From NCBI GenBank assembly GCA_022823085.1, contig JAJDXV010000033.1, positions 17,333 through 81,332 of the forward strand: a DNA stretch of 64,000 bases, read 5' to 3'. The notes beneath the pieces are model-generated. The model had not been told where the DNA came from. It did not search any database and saw nothing but the letters and a program-made list of their open reading frames with translations. Origin of the DNA: Candidatus Poribacteria bacterium (GTDB taxonomy: Bacteria > Poribacteria > WGA-4E > WGA-3G). The stretch's first letter is position 1, and every line of letters starts with the position of its first letter. Positions 18,745-27,976 of this stretch are shown here, piece after piece. Position numbers and translations under genes: made by a program.

Positions 18745-20919
18745 TTGGTAACTATGAAAACTGGCACATTGTATAAAATTAGACCCGCGGGACGACATAT
18801 TCTCACCATCGGCCGTGATCTTATTCAAGACAACTATGCGGCTGTTTTTGAGTTGGTAAAAAATGCTTATGATGCTGATTCTCCTGATGTGCACATAGAA
18901 TTCAAAGTATCTCCTGATGACAGTGGATATTCCATTGTCATCTCTGATCATGGGCATGGGATGTCCAGGGACGATGTCATTAACAAATGGATGGTGCCAT
19001 CAACTGATAACAAACGTAAAAGGCGAAAGAGTCCTTCTGGAAGGGTACTGCAAGGCAGTAAAGGTGTAGGACGCTATGCAGCATCTATCCTTGGAGCAGA
19101 TATCCTTCTTGAAACGGTTAATCTCAAGGGTGAAAAAACAACCACTTATCTTGAATGGAGCAGCTTTGAGACTGCCTCGTACTTGGATGATGTGGAAATA
19201 CCATTGGAAACAACCATGGTCTCTGAAACTCCAGGCACACGGTTGACTATCAATGGCGGGAGTGAAATGCTCGCTGAATGGGACCAGAAACAGTTTGACA
19301 AGCTCCGGTTTGAGTTGAAGAAACTTACCTCACCCATAATCAATGCGCTCAGCAAGAAAGATAGAGGTGAGGCATTCCATATCAGTCTGACAGTTAACGG
19401 ATTCCCCGGTGTGAACGACATAAACGAAATTATCGAACCTTATCCGCTTCTCGACCTCTTTGATTACAAGATCGCAGGTAAAATTAGCAAGAATGGTAAA
19501 GGTATTCTAACATATTCATCACAGAAAGCTCGAAATATTCCAGAAGAGAAGATTTCCTTCAATTTTGAGAAACCCACAGGCTGCGGCGAACTTGATATTG
19601 ATATCCGCGTTTATGACCGGGAGGCAGATGCCATTGATGCCCTCATTAAGCGGGGTTTTACGGATGAATCCGGCAAATATGTCCAAAAACTTGAGGCGAG
19701 ACAGATTCTGAATGCCAGCAACGGTATTGGCGTTTATCGAAATGGATTCAGAATCCGACCGCTCGGCGATCCTGACTTCGATTGGTTGAAACTCAACGCC
19801 CGAAGAGTGCAGAACCCTACACGCTGTATCGGCAGCAACCAAGCAATTGGCTATGTCCAGATTCAATCCGAGGATCAATCTCACTTAATTGAAAAAAGTG
19901 CTAGGGATGGATTGAAAGAAAATACAGCTTTTAATCGACTAAAAGAAATAACAACGCAGGTTATAACAGAGCTTGAATGGAGACGTTTCAGTTACAGAAA
20001 GCGCGCGGGTTTGAGCCGTCCCGCTTTCAAGATGGAAAATAATCTACAGAATCTTTTTTCCTACGATGACCTAAAAGAAAATATAGAACTGGTATTGACC
20101 AAAGCCGCTGTTGATAGAATAACAACTGACGAAATCATTAAACGCATCAATGAAGATGCCGAAGAAAAAAATAAACTTGCTGATGAAATCCGCCAAACTG
20201 TTGCTATTTACCAGAGCCAAATTACCTTGGGAAAAATCATTAATGTCTTACTTCATGAAGCCAGACGACCGCTCAGTTACTTTCGAAACCGAATACCTTA
20301 TCTCAAGCGTAGGTACGACTCATTTCAGAAAAATGGAGACTTGATAGACCTTGAAAAAGCTATCGAAATTGTTGACGGAATTGCTGAAAATTCTCAATTC
20401 TTTGTAAACCTCTTTAAAAGGCTTGATCCGTTGGCAGCGGGAAAAAGATCCGCGAAAAAACCTTTGGCATTAAAAAAAATAATAGAGAATGTGTTTTCTG
20501 TCTTTGAAAACGAAATGAAATCTCACAATATCTCTGCTGAAATCGAATGCCCCGACGAATTCAGATTTCCCGCTTGGCATCAGGACATCTATGCAATTTT
20601 CACGAATCTCATCGACAACAGCCTTTATTGGATCAGTCAGAAAAAGTCTGAAACACGCGAAATTACGATTGAATTCCTGATCCATGAGGGATCCCTGATT
20701 CATATTGACTATCACGATACCGGACCAGGAATTGAAACCCGTCTTATTGAGAGCGAAGTGATCTTTGAACCCCATTTTTCCACCAAACCAGACGGAACGG
20801 GACTCGGGCTGGCGATAGCAGCGGAAGCCGCAGACCGAAGCGGGCTTGAACTAAAAGCTTTTGAATCTAAAAACGGTGCTTATTTCAGGCTGCAGCCCAA
20901 AGTAGAAGGGGAAAAATGA
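18745..20919 (+). CDS. ATP-binding protein with N-terminal HSP90/MORC-like GHKL domain and C-terminal histidine-kinase ATPase
   Basis: N-terminal ELVKNAYDAD...ISDHGHGMS...GSKGVGRYA; C-terminal VLLHEARRPLSYF, NLIDNSLYWI, DTGPGIE, GTGLGLAIA. Likely start at 18754. Confidence 0.85.
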   Translation: MVTMKTGTLYKIRPAGRHILTIGRDLIQDNYAAVFELVKNAYDADSPDVHIEFKVSPDDSGYSIVISDHGHGMSRDDVINKWMVPSTDNKRKRRKSPSGRVLQGSKGVGRYAASILGADILLETVNLKGEKTTTYLEWSSFETASYLDDVEIPLETTMVSETPGTRLTINGGSEMLAEWDQKQFDKLRFELKKLTSPIINALSKKDRGEAFHISLTVNGFPGVNDINEIIEPYPLLDLFDYKIAGKISKNGKGILTYSSQKARNIPEEKISFNFEKPTGCGELDIDIRVYDREADAIDALIKRGFTDESGKYVQKLEARQILNASNGIGVYRNGFRIRPLGDPDFDWLKLNARRVQNPTRCIGSNQAIGYVQIQSEDQSHLIEKSARDGLKENTAFNRLKEITTQVITELEWRRFSYRKRAGLSRPAFKMENNLQNLFSYDDLKENIELVLTKAAVDRITTDEIIKRINEDAEEKNKLADEIRQTVAIYQSQITLGKIINVLLHEARRPLSYFRNRIPYLKRRYDSFQKNGDLIDLEKAIEIVDGIAENSQFFVNLFKRLDPLAAGKRSAKKPLALKKIIENVFSVFENEMKSHNISAEIECPDEFRFPAWHQDIYAIFTNLIDNSLYWISQKKSETREITIEFLIHEGSLIHIDYHDTGPGIETRLIESEVIFEPHFSTKPDGTGLGLAIAAEAADRSGLELKAFESKNGAYFRLQPKVEGEK

Positions 20920-21971
20920 AAAAATTAAGGTTACTTATAGTTGAAGATGTTGAAGAGGAACTCGAAAGTTTTAGGGATGACCTTGAAGACTACACGCGCG
21001 AAAAAGAACGCGATATCGATTTGGTCGAATGCAAAACGCTGCAGGAAGCATTAGACAAACTGGATAATTCCTTTGATGGTGCCATTATTGACCTAAAACT
21101 CGCGAACCATCGAACTAATGAAGGACATCAGGTTGTTGAAAAGATTAGAAAGTCGTTTTTTCGGATTCCAATCGCCATATTTACTGGAAATCCAGGGGAT
21201 TGGAATCACAATTTGAATGAACAAACTATGCTTATTGATGTCTTCACAAAAGGGGAAACTGGACACTATGAACTCTTAGACCGGTTTTGGGAAATTTATA
21301 ACACAGGGCTCACTCGTATCATGGGAGGCAGAGGCCGAATCGAGCAGTGCCTCAACGAAGCTTTCCTCAAAAACCTCCTACCCCAAATAAAAAAGTGGAT
21401 ATCCTACGGAGAAATAGACCCAGAACGCACTGAAAAGGCTCTCCTCCGATACGCTCTAAATCATTTGTTTCAACTCCTTGAAGATGACGAGGAACGCTGT
21501 TTTCCTGAAGAATTCTATTTATATCCTCCGACATTGGACCGGATTACCACCGGAAGCATTGTAAAAATGGATGAGCAATCATTTGTGGTTCTGACGCCAG
21601 CTTGTGATCTTGTTCCCAGAGGGCAAAATGGCGAACCCAATACAAATCACATTCTCTTGACCGAGATCGAAAGCGTAGACCAGGTGTTAGGAGGCAGTAA
21701 GAGTAAAAGCAAAATTACAGAGCTTTGTAGAAACAGACTTCAATATTATCATTGGCTACCGAAAACAGATTTTTTTGAGGGCGGGATTCTCAACTTCAGA
21801 AAACTGACAACTCTTGACAAAGACGATTTTGATGAAAAATTTGGAAAACCGACAATTCAAATATCTCCCTCTTTCGTAAAGGATATCGTATCACGCTTTT
21901 CTTCTTACTATGCCCGACAAGGGCAACCCGATATTGACAGCGAAGATTTTGTCATTCGCTACACTACTTGA
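20916..21971 (+). CDS. Response-regulator receiver protein with uncharacterised C-terminal domain
   Basis: LRLLIVEDVEEELESF...DGAIIDLKLA...IAIFTGNPG...VFTKGE; C-terminal VVLTPACDLVPR; ATGA overlap with upstream kinase. Confidence 0.8.
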   Translation: MKKLRLLIVEDVEEELESFRDDLEDYTREKERDIDLVECKTLQEALDKLDNSFDGAIIDLKLANHRTNEGHQVVEKIRKSFFRIPIAIFTGNPGDWNHNLNEQTMLIDVFTKGETGHYELLDRFWEIYNTGLTRIMGGRGRIEQCLNEAFLKNLLPQIKKWISYGEIDPERTEKALLRYALNHLFQLLEDDEERCFPEEFYLYPPTLDRITTGSIVKMDEQSFVVLTPACDLVPRGQNGEPNTNHILLTEIESVDQVLGGSKSKSKITELCRNRLQYYHWLPKTDFFEGGILNFRKLTTLDKDDFDEKFGKPTIQISPSFVKDIVSRFSSYYARQGQPDIDSEDFVIRYTT

Positions 21972-22138
21972 TGCCATTAGTGGAAAAGGACGCGTATAGA
22001 CAGCGTTATACGCTTGATTTCACGCTGAATTGGCGGGATAAACAAGCGACAATTCGGAGTGCTTGGATTATTGAAACTAACACTGACATCCCAAAATTGA
22101 CAACCGCGTTTCCGTTGATAAATCAGGATAAACCATGA
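21971..22138 (+). CDS. 55-aa DUF6883-like ORF (minimal/N-terminally truncated), absent from ORF track
   Basis: MPLVEKDAYRQRYTLDFTLNWRDKQATIRSAWIIETNTDIPKLTTAFPLINQDKP*; starts on upstream stop (TGATG), ends overlapping next ATG. Confidence 0.55.
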   Translation: MPLVEKDAYRQRYTLDFTLNWRDKQATIRSAWIIETNTDIPKLTTAFPLINQDKP

Positions 22139-22617
22139 AAGACAAATTTTCCGACAACACCTCAAATATAGATAGTTTGCCTGAATCTACAGACAAAGGC
22201 GAAATCAAACTTCTGGATGTCGTCGCGCTCACACAGGATGTCCCTGAGCACAATCTCAAGCGCGGAGACATCGGCGCGGTTGTTGAAATACTTTCAAACG
22301 GCGAAGCGTATGAAGTTGAATTCAGCAATGCTTACGGACAAACGTCCAAGTGCCTTAGTTTCCTTGCCTCTCAACTTAGAGTCCTTCCTCACGAACAAAT
22401 AAAAGCGGATTTCAAACTTGAAAAAGATAAACAAGTAAAAGGAACGACAGAAAAGGGAAAAAATGCCGCCGCACAACGCCTCATCAAAGCGATGGAAAAA
22501 CCGCCACATCTCACCGATGAAGACATTGAGGCACTGAACCACTCAATAAAAGAAGGGAAAATACCGATAAAGTTCGATTCGCCTTTTGAACCGGATGAAC
22601 CTGAAAATAATGAATAA
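22135..22617 (+). CDS. DUF4926-domain protein with antitoxin-like C-terminal tail
   Basis: IKLLDVVALTQDVPEHNLKRGDIGAVVEILSNGEAYEVEFSNAYGQT; tail LTDEDIEALNHSIKEGKIPIKFDSPFEPDE. Confidence 0.75.
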   Translation: MKDKFSDNTSNIDSLPESTDKGEIKLLDVVALTQDVPEHNLKRGDIGAVVEILSNGEAYEVEFSNAYGQTSKCLSFLASQLRVLPHEQIKADFKLEKDKQVKGTTEKGKNAAAQRLIKAMEKPPHLTDEDIEALNHSIKEGKIPIKFDSPFEPDEPENNE

Positions 22618-23026
22618 GTATCTCTTGGAAACAACAACGTGGAGTCTGTTGATGAAAGATAATTCCGAAGTTAAAGCGCGTTTGAATTCTCTAACCGAAT
22701 CGGACTATACTTTCACCTGTTCCATAGTTAAGGGCGAAATTCTGTTTGGAATTGCTCGGCTTCCTGCAGGAAAAAGAAAACAAGATCTTCAACAAAAAGC
22801 AAACGAATTATTTGAGGTAGTTCCTTGTGAGCCAATCTCAGAGAATGTCAGTGAGGCATACGCAAAAATAAAAGTTGCGGCGGAACAGCAAGGAACATCT
22901 TTAGGTGAATGCGACCTTTGGATCGCTGCAACAGCACTTGTTTTTGATGCGATTCTGGTCACCTCTGACTCCGATTATCAGCGAATAGTCGGGTTGGGAC
23001 TACGTTTAGAAGATTGGACGAGTTAA
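22610..23026 (+). CDS. PIN-domain (VapC-like) toxin
   Basis: MNKYLLETTTWSLLMKDN...SIVKGEILFGIARLP...GECDLWIAATALVFDAILVTSDSDYQRIVGL; overlaps the DUF4926 gene by 8 nt. Confidence 0.8.
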   Translation: MNKYLLETTTWSLLMKDNSEVKARLNSLTESDYTFTCSIVKGEILFGIARLPAGKRKQDLQQKANELFEVVPCEPISENVSEAYAKIKVAAEQQGTSLGECDLWIAATALVFDAILVTSDSDYQRIVGLGLRLEDWTS

Positions 23027-23098
23027 TAACAAGGATGGTTGTCCCCCCGACTGTAAAGACACAAGCGATAAATCAGATAAACCGAAAGGAATGGACGC

Positions 23099-24712
23099 AT
23101 GCCTACACTCGAATTCAAAGGAAAACACCATATTTATGCACATCATCTTTCTGTCCCGTACCGCCAACTACAACAGGACGAAAACCGATCTTGCAACCCG
23201 TCGGGCAAAGAAGATAACCTCATCATCCACGGCGATAACCTACACGCCCTCAAGGCGTTGCTGCCCCGCTATGCAAACCGAGTCAAGTGTATCTACATTG
23301 ACCCACCCTATAACACCGGAAACGAAGGCTGGATCTATAATGACAACGTCAACAACCCACCCATGCAGGAATGGTTTAAGGAGCACAGTCCGGTTGACAA
23401 CGAAGACTTAGAGAAGCACGACAAATGGCTCTGCATGATGTGGCCGCGGTTACATCTGCTAAAAGAACTCCTCGCTGAAAATGGTGTTATTTTTATATCC
23501 ATTGATGATAATGAACAACACCATCTGCGAATGTTGATGGATGATATTTTTGGAAAAGAGAATTTTATTGAATCTTTAATCTGGCGTTCAAGGTTAGGGC
23601 GGGGAGCAACAGCAAGAAATACCGCCACGTTACACGAGTATATCATCGCTTATGCCAAGGATATAGCGTCAGTAGAATTCAGAGAAGATAAGCGAGTTAG
23701 GGAAATGGAGTCAAGGGAAAGATTACGACAATGGGGACAAGGCGATAGACGAGAAGATAGACCAACAATGTACTATCCTATTTATTCTGACGAATTCGGC
23801 GAAATCTACCCCATAAAACCCGATGGAACTGATGGACGTTGGAGAGTTGCACAACCTACGATGGAGAACCTTATTGAGAAAGGTTTAGTTGTCTTTGAGG
23901 AACAACCAGACAGTCGTATTGAGGCATATAGAATTATACCTGCTGGTACAGAAACCTATACGGCGTATCCTTCGCTACTTGATTCTGAGATTGTCAAAAC
24001 AACTGCTCATGGTAGCATTGAGTTGAAGAATATTTTGGGACCCAACAAGTTTTCCTATCCTAAACCATCATCGCTGGTAAAAGAAATTGCATCTCTGTGC
24101 ACCCAAAAAGGTGATATTGTTTTAGACTCTTTCGCTGGCAGTGGCACAACCGCCCACGCTGTTCTTGCCTTAAACAAAGAGGATAGCGGCAACCGAAAGT
24201 TTATCCTCATTGAATGCGAAGATTATGCCGATACCATCACCGCTGAACGGGTGCGACGCGTCATAAACGGCGTTGAAAATGCTAAAGATGAAACACTCCG
24301 AAAGGGGCTCGGTGGTTCCTTTGCTTACTGCACTTTAGGGGAACCGCTTGAGATAGAGACAATGCTCACTGGGGAAGCGTTACCAGCATACCCAACACTG
24401 GCTGCTCATCTGTTGTTTGCTGCCACCGGTACGTCTGTTGGAGAGAATACTTTGGCGCAGAAAAACGATGATGGATTTTTTTATAGCGATGACAAAAATG
24501 ACTACTACCTACACTATAAACCTGATATCGCGTTCTTACGTAGTGAGGATGCGATCCTAAATAAAGCACAGGCAGTGCGTATCCACGAAGCGGGCCGCAA
24601 GGATGGCAAAAAAGCGATTGTTTACGCCGCAGGCAATTACATCGGACAACGTGAACTGACTAATTTGGGAATCGTATTTTGTCAACTCCCCTATGCCCTG
24701 CACGAAAGATAA
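23099..24712 (+). CDS. Type III restriction-modification DNA methyltransferase (Mod)
   Basis: Motif IV IDPPYNTGNEGWIYNDNVN before motif I DSFAGSGTTAHAVLALN (beta-class order). Confidence 0.92.
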   Translation: MPTLEFKGKHHIYAHHLSVPYRQLQQDENRSCNPSGKEDNLIIHGDNLHALKALLPRYANRVKCIYIDPPYNTGNEGWIYNDNVNNPPMQEWFKEHSPVDNEDLEKHDKWLCMMWPRLHLLKELLAENGVIFISIDDNEQHHLRMLMDDIFGKENFIESLIWRSRLGRGATARNTATLHEYIIAYAKDIASVEFREDKRVREMESRERLRQWGQGDRREDRPTMYYPIYSDEFGEIYPIKPDGTDGRWRVAQPTMENLIEKGLVVFEEQPDSRIEAYRIIPAGTETYTAYPSLLDSEIVKTTAHGSIELKNILGPNKFSYPKPSSLVKEIASLCTQKGDIVLDSFAGSGTTAHAVLALNKEDSGNRKFILIECEDYADTITAERVRRVINGVENAKDETLRKGLGGSFAYCTLGEPLEIETMLTGEALPAYPTLAAHLLFAATGTSVGENTLAQKNDDGFFYSDDKNDYYLHYKPDIAFLRSEDAILNKAQAVRIHEAGRKDGKKAIVYAAGNYIGQRELTNLGIVFCQLPYALHER

Positions 24713-24792
24713 GGTAGTAGGCACTCTTCAATGGGTTCTCCGTAACAAAAGCATTTAACACCAAACGCAGAACGAAAATCAACACATCTATA

Positions 24793-24993
24793 ATGAAAGT
24801 TAGAGAAGTCATCAAATTACTTAAAGATGATGGATGGTTCGCTCACAAAACAAAAGGGAGCCACAGACATTTTAAACATCCGACTAAACCTGGAAAAGTG
24901 ACAGTTCCAGGACAAATGGGTAAAGATATTCATCCCCGAACATTGAACTATATTTTGAAACAAGCCTCTTTAGAAAAAGGAGATTTAAACTAA
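24793..24993 (+). CDS. hicA: HicA-like toxin
   Basis: MKVREVIKLLKDDGWFAHKTKGSHRHFKHPTKPGKVTVPGQMGKDIHPRTLNYILKQA. Confidence 0.9.
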   Translation: MKVREVIKLLKDDGWFAHKTKGSHRHFKHPTKPGKVTVPGQMGKDIHPRTLNYILKQASLEKGDLN

Positions 24994-25316
24994 TGCGTTA
25001 TCTTGTATTTTTTGAACAAGGTGATACGAATTACAGTGCTTACGTTCCAGATCTTCCTGTATGTATAGCAGTAGGGGATACACTTGAAGAAACACGCAAG
25101 GAAATCTCTGAAGCCATAAAATTTCATATTGAGTGTCTACAAGAAGATGGCGAAATTGTTCCAAAGCCCATTTCAAAATTACCTGATCAAACACCTTCAG
25201 GTGTTTCAGCGGAATTTGTTAACATCAAAGCAGATGCGCTCAAACCGAAGAAACAGTCTATTTTACCTTTTCTTGCGCCTATCATGTCACGCTTTAAACG
25301 GAAGATAAGACCATGA
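24993..25316 (+). CDS. hicB: HicB-like antitoxin
   Basis: YSAYVPDLPVCIAVGDTLEETRKEISEAIKFHIECLQEDGE; follows hicA. Confidence 0.9.
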   Translation: MRYLVFFEQGDTNYSAYVPDLPVCIAVGDTLEETRKEISEAIKFHIECLQEDGEIVPKPISKLPDQTPSGVSAEFVNIKADALKPKKQSILPFLAPIMSRFKRKIRP

Positions 25317-27874
25317 TGCAATTGAAAGAATATCAACGCAACACCCTTGATGCCTTTAGTCGTTGGCTTGAGACACTAAAAAAAGAAAGAGATAAGTCCA
25401 ATAAAGGGATTGAGGCATTGGAACAAGCTGGGATCGATATACCGGATGATTTGCGTAATTATCCGAAAAAGGCATGGGATCAATTGAAAGAGAATAGTGG
25501 TGTTGCGCCAAGTGCTGGCGATTATGTCTCACGCACAGACGAGGTAGACCGCCCTATCCCACATATCTGTTTCAAAGTGCCGACAGGTGGTGGTAAAACA
25601 TTGCTTGCTACTGCAGCTTTGGAGCGTCTGAATCGGCAGCGCGGATTGACTTTGTGGATTGTGCCGACCAAAGCGATTTACGCTCAAACAAAAGCTGCTT
25701 TGTGGGATAGACAACACCCGTATCGTTTAATGTTGGAACGCGCCAGTGCTGGGAAAGTCAAGGTGCTTGAAAAGGAAACTCCGTTTAACAGGGATGATAT
25801 TGCCAATTACCTGTGCGTGATGCTACTGATGTTACCCGCCGCAAATCGGAGAACTGCGGAAAGCAGGGAGTTCCTCCGGATGTTTAAAGATTCGGGACGT
25901 TATCCGAGTTTTTTTCCTGATAGCGACGACATTCTTGGCAATGCGCGTATGCAAGAAGAATATCCTGATCTGGAATGTAAAACAGGAGGCGGATTTGTCA
26001 AACAGAGCCTGTTTAACGTATTCAAAAAGCTGCGTCCTGTTGTCGTACTTGACGAGGCACATAAAGCCTATGGCGCGAGCAACCGCGAAGCAAACGAAGA
26101 ATTCGCTAAATCTATCAACCGACTTAATCCGCAAATGGTGATTGAACTCTCTGCCACCCCAAACCGCGGAATTAGTAATCTACTGGTTGACGTGAGCGGA
26201 ACTGACCTGAAAAAAGAAGAGATGATTAAATTGCCTATACAGGTAAAAGCTTTCAAAGGTGTCCAGTGGCAATACACCTTAGCACAGTCAGTTGATGAAC
26301 TCAATCGACTCGCGACTGCGGCACAAGCACTTGAAAGCGGGACAGAACGATATATCCGCCCGATTGCTGTTGTCAGAGTCGAACGTACAGGGAAGGATAA
26401 ACGGGATGGCGAGCGAATTCATGCGGAAGATGTCCGCGAGCATCTTGAGCGATTAAATGTGCCTCGGGAGACAATCCGCGTTAAATCCTCTGATAATGAC
26501 GAACTGGGCGGAGAAGACTTACTCTCCAAAGAATCGCAAGTCCGTTGGATCATCACGAAATCCGCCCTCATGGAAGGTTGGGACTGTCCGTTCGCCTATC
26601 TGTTAGTGATGCTTGACAATACACAAGCACAAAAGGCGATAACGCAACTCGTGGGACGTGTTATGCGGCAACCGCATGCACAACGCACAAAACAAGAACT
26701 CTTAGATCAGTGCTATGTTTATTGTAATAATACGGATGTCGGGGCTGCAGTTGAAAAAGTCAAGATCGGATTAGAAAAGGAAGGACTCACCGGATTAGGG
26801 GATGAGGTCATAAGCACAGTAGATACACAAACTAATTTGCGTACAATAGTCGTTCAACGACGCGAACGTTTCCGAGGGAAGACAATCCATCTGCCAACAG
26901 TGCTACATCAGAATGGAGATGAATATGTTCAACTCAATTATCAAGAACATATTCTACCGCATATAGACTGGGCATCAATCCAACCGCCCGACCCAAATGC
27001 ATCTGCACCTGACAGTGCAATAGGGCAAACTGCAACGGTGGATGTAGAGGAAACACTTCCTGTTTACCATGAGAAGCAAAAACTGGACATCGACAAAACG
27101 GTGAACGTCTCCGATTTTGCGCGTCGTCTCTCAGATATCCTACCGAATCCGTGGCACGCCGCTCGCATTGCAGCACAGATGCACGAGAACCTAAAACAAA
27201 ACGGTGAAACCGAAGAAGATATTTATGACAGACGTTCTTACCTTGTGCATATCCTGCGGGAACACATAAAGCAGGACGTGGAGAAACGAGCAGAGAAGGT
27301 TTTTCAGAGAAAATTGGAGGCAGGCATCATCCGATTTGATTTGGAAACAGGAGAACCTAATTACAAAATCCGAGACACGTATGAAATCACGGTTCCTCAA
27401 AATGCGACACCACTTGCACAGTATGGTAATGCTGTCCAACTCACGTTGTTTGAAAAAGTATTTGAGCAACAATTTGATAACGACTTTGAAAAGAAATTCG
27501 CATTTTACCTTGATGAGCAACAAGCCCTCCAATGGTGGCATCGGATCGCTGCGCGGCAAAGTGGAGAGTATTATGTACAGGGGTGGAAGCAAGAACGGAT
27601 TTACCCAGATTTCGTTGCAATGGCTAACGAAATCAGTGGTGTAACACGCGTATTACTCTTTGATACAAAGGGCGAACATCTGGAAGGCAACCTTGATACA
27701 AAATACAAGCGAAAGGTGTTGAAAACCCTTGAAGGGTCCTTTAATGCCGCCGGTACTATGGTGGTGCACGACGGCACGCAACGGAAGGGCATATTTCGAT
27801 TGGTTTTCAACGAACAAGAGTTTCAAGAAATATCTGCACAGTTGAATGACGGCGGATATTCTACGGAAAGTTAG
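25313..27874 (+). CDS. Type III restriction enzyme Res subunit (DEAD/DEAH helicase-nuclease)
   Basis: PTGGGKTLLATAALERL; VVLDEAHKAYG; ELSATPNRG; ITQLVGRVMRQPHA; start overlaps hicB stop. Confidence 0.92.
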   Translation: MMQLKEYQRNTLDAFSRWLETLKKERDKSNKGIEALEQAGIDIPDDLRNYPKKAWDQLKENSGVAPSAGDYVSRTDEVDRPIPHICFKVPTGGGKTLLATAALERLNRQRGLTLWIVPTKAIYAQTKAALWDRQHPYRLMLERASAGKVKVLEKETPFNRDDIANYLCVMLLMLPAANRRTAESREFLRMFKDSGRYPSFFPDSDDILGNARMQEEYPDLECKTGGGFVKQSLFNVFKKLRPVVVLDEAHKAYGASNREANEEFAKSINRLNPQMVIELSATPNRGISNLLVDVSGTDLKKEEMIKLPIQVKAFKGVQWQYTLAQSVDELNRLATAAQALESGTERYIRPIAVVRVERTGKDKRDGERIHAEDVREHLERLNVPRETIRVKSSDNDELGGEDLLSKESQVRWIITKSALMEGWDCPFAYLLVMLDNTQAQKAITQLVGRVMRQPHAQRTKQELLDQCYVYCNNTDVGAAVEKVKIGLEKEGLTGLGDEVISTVDTQTNLRTIVVQRRERFRGKTIHLPTVLHQNGDEYVQLNYQEHILPHIDWASIQPPDPNASAPDSAIGQTATVDVEETLPVYHEKQKLDIDKTVNVSDFARRLSDILPNPWHAARIAAQMHENLKQNGETEEDIYDRRSYLVHILREHIKQDVEKRAEKVFQRKLEAGIIRFDLETGEPNYKIRDTYEITVPQNATPLAQYGNAVQLTLFEKVFEQQFDNDFEKKFAFYLDEQQALQWWHRIAARQSGEYYVQGWKQERIYPDFVAMANEISGVTRVLLFDTKGEHLEGNLDTKYKRKVLKTLEGSFNAAGTMVVHDGTQRKGIFRLVFNEQEFQEISAQLNDGGYSTES

Positions 27875-27900
27875 TAGAGCAATAGTCCGTTATTTAATTT

Positions 27901-27929
27901 TTGCCTTTTCCTACCAAATATGCTACTAT
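27901..27929 (+). promoter_or_regulatory. Putative promoter TTGCCT-17-TACTAT
   Basis: ttgcct tttcctaccaaatatgc tactat upstream of the AAA ATPase. Confidence 0.45.
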
Positions 27930-27976
27930 TTTAACAATCAACATGGGGAGCATAGATTTTAAGTGGGAGTCGAGTC

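Noticed and set aside
22610-22660. YLLETTTW in the PIN protein as evidence of a dead nuclease
   Set aside because: Glu at this position also occurs in the YIETT-type PIN proteins in this same window, so substitution alone does not imply inactivity
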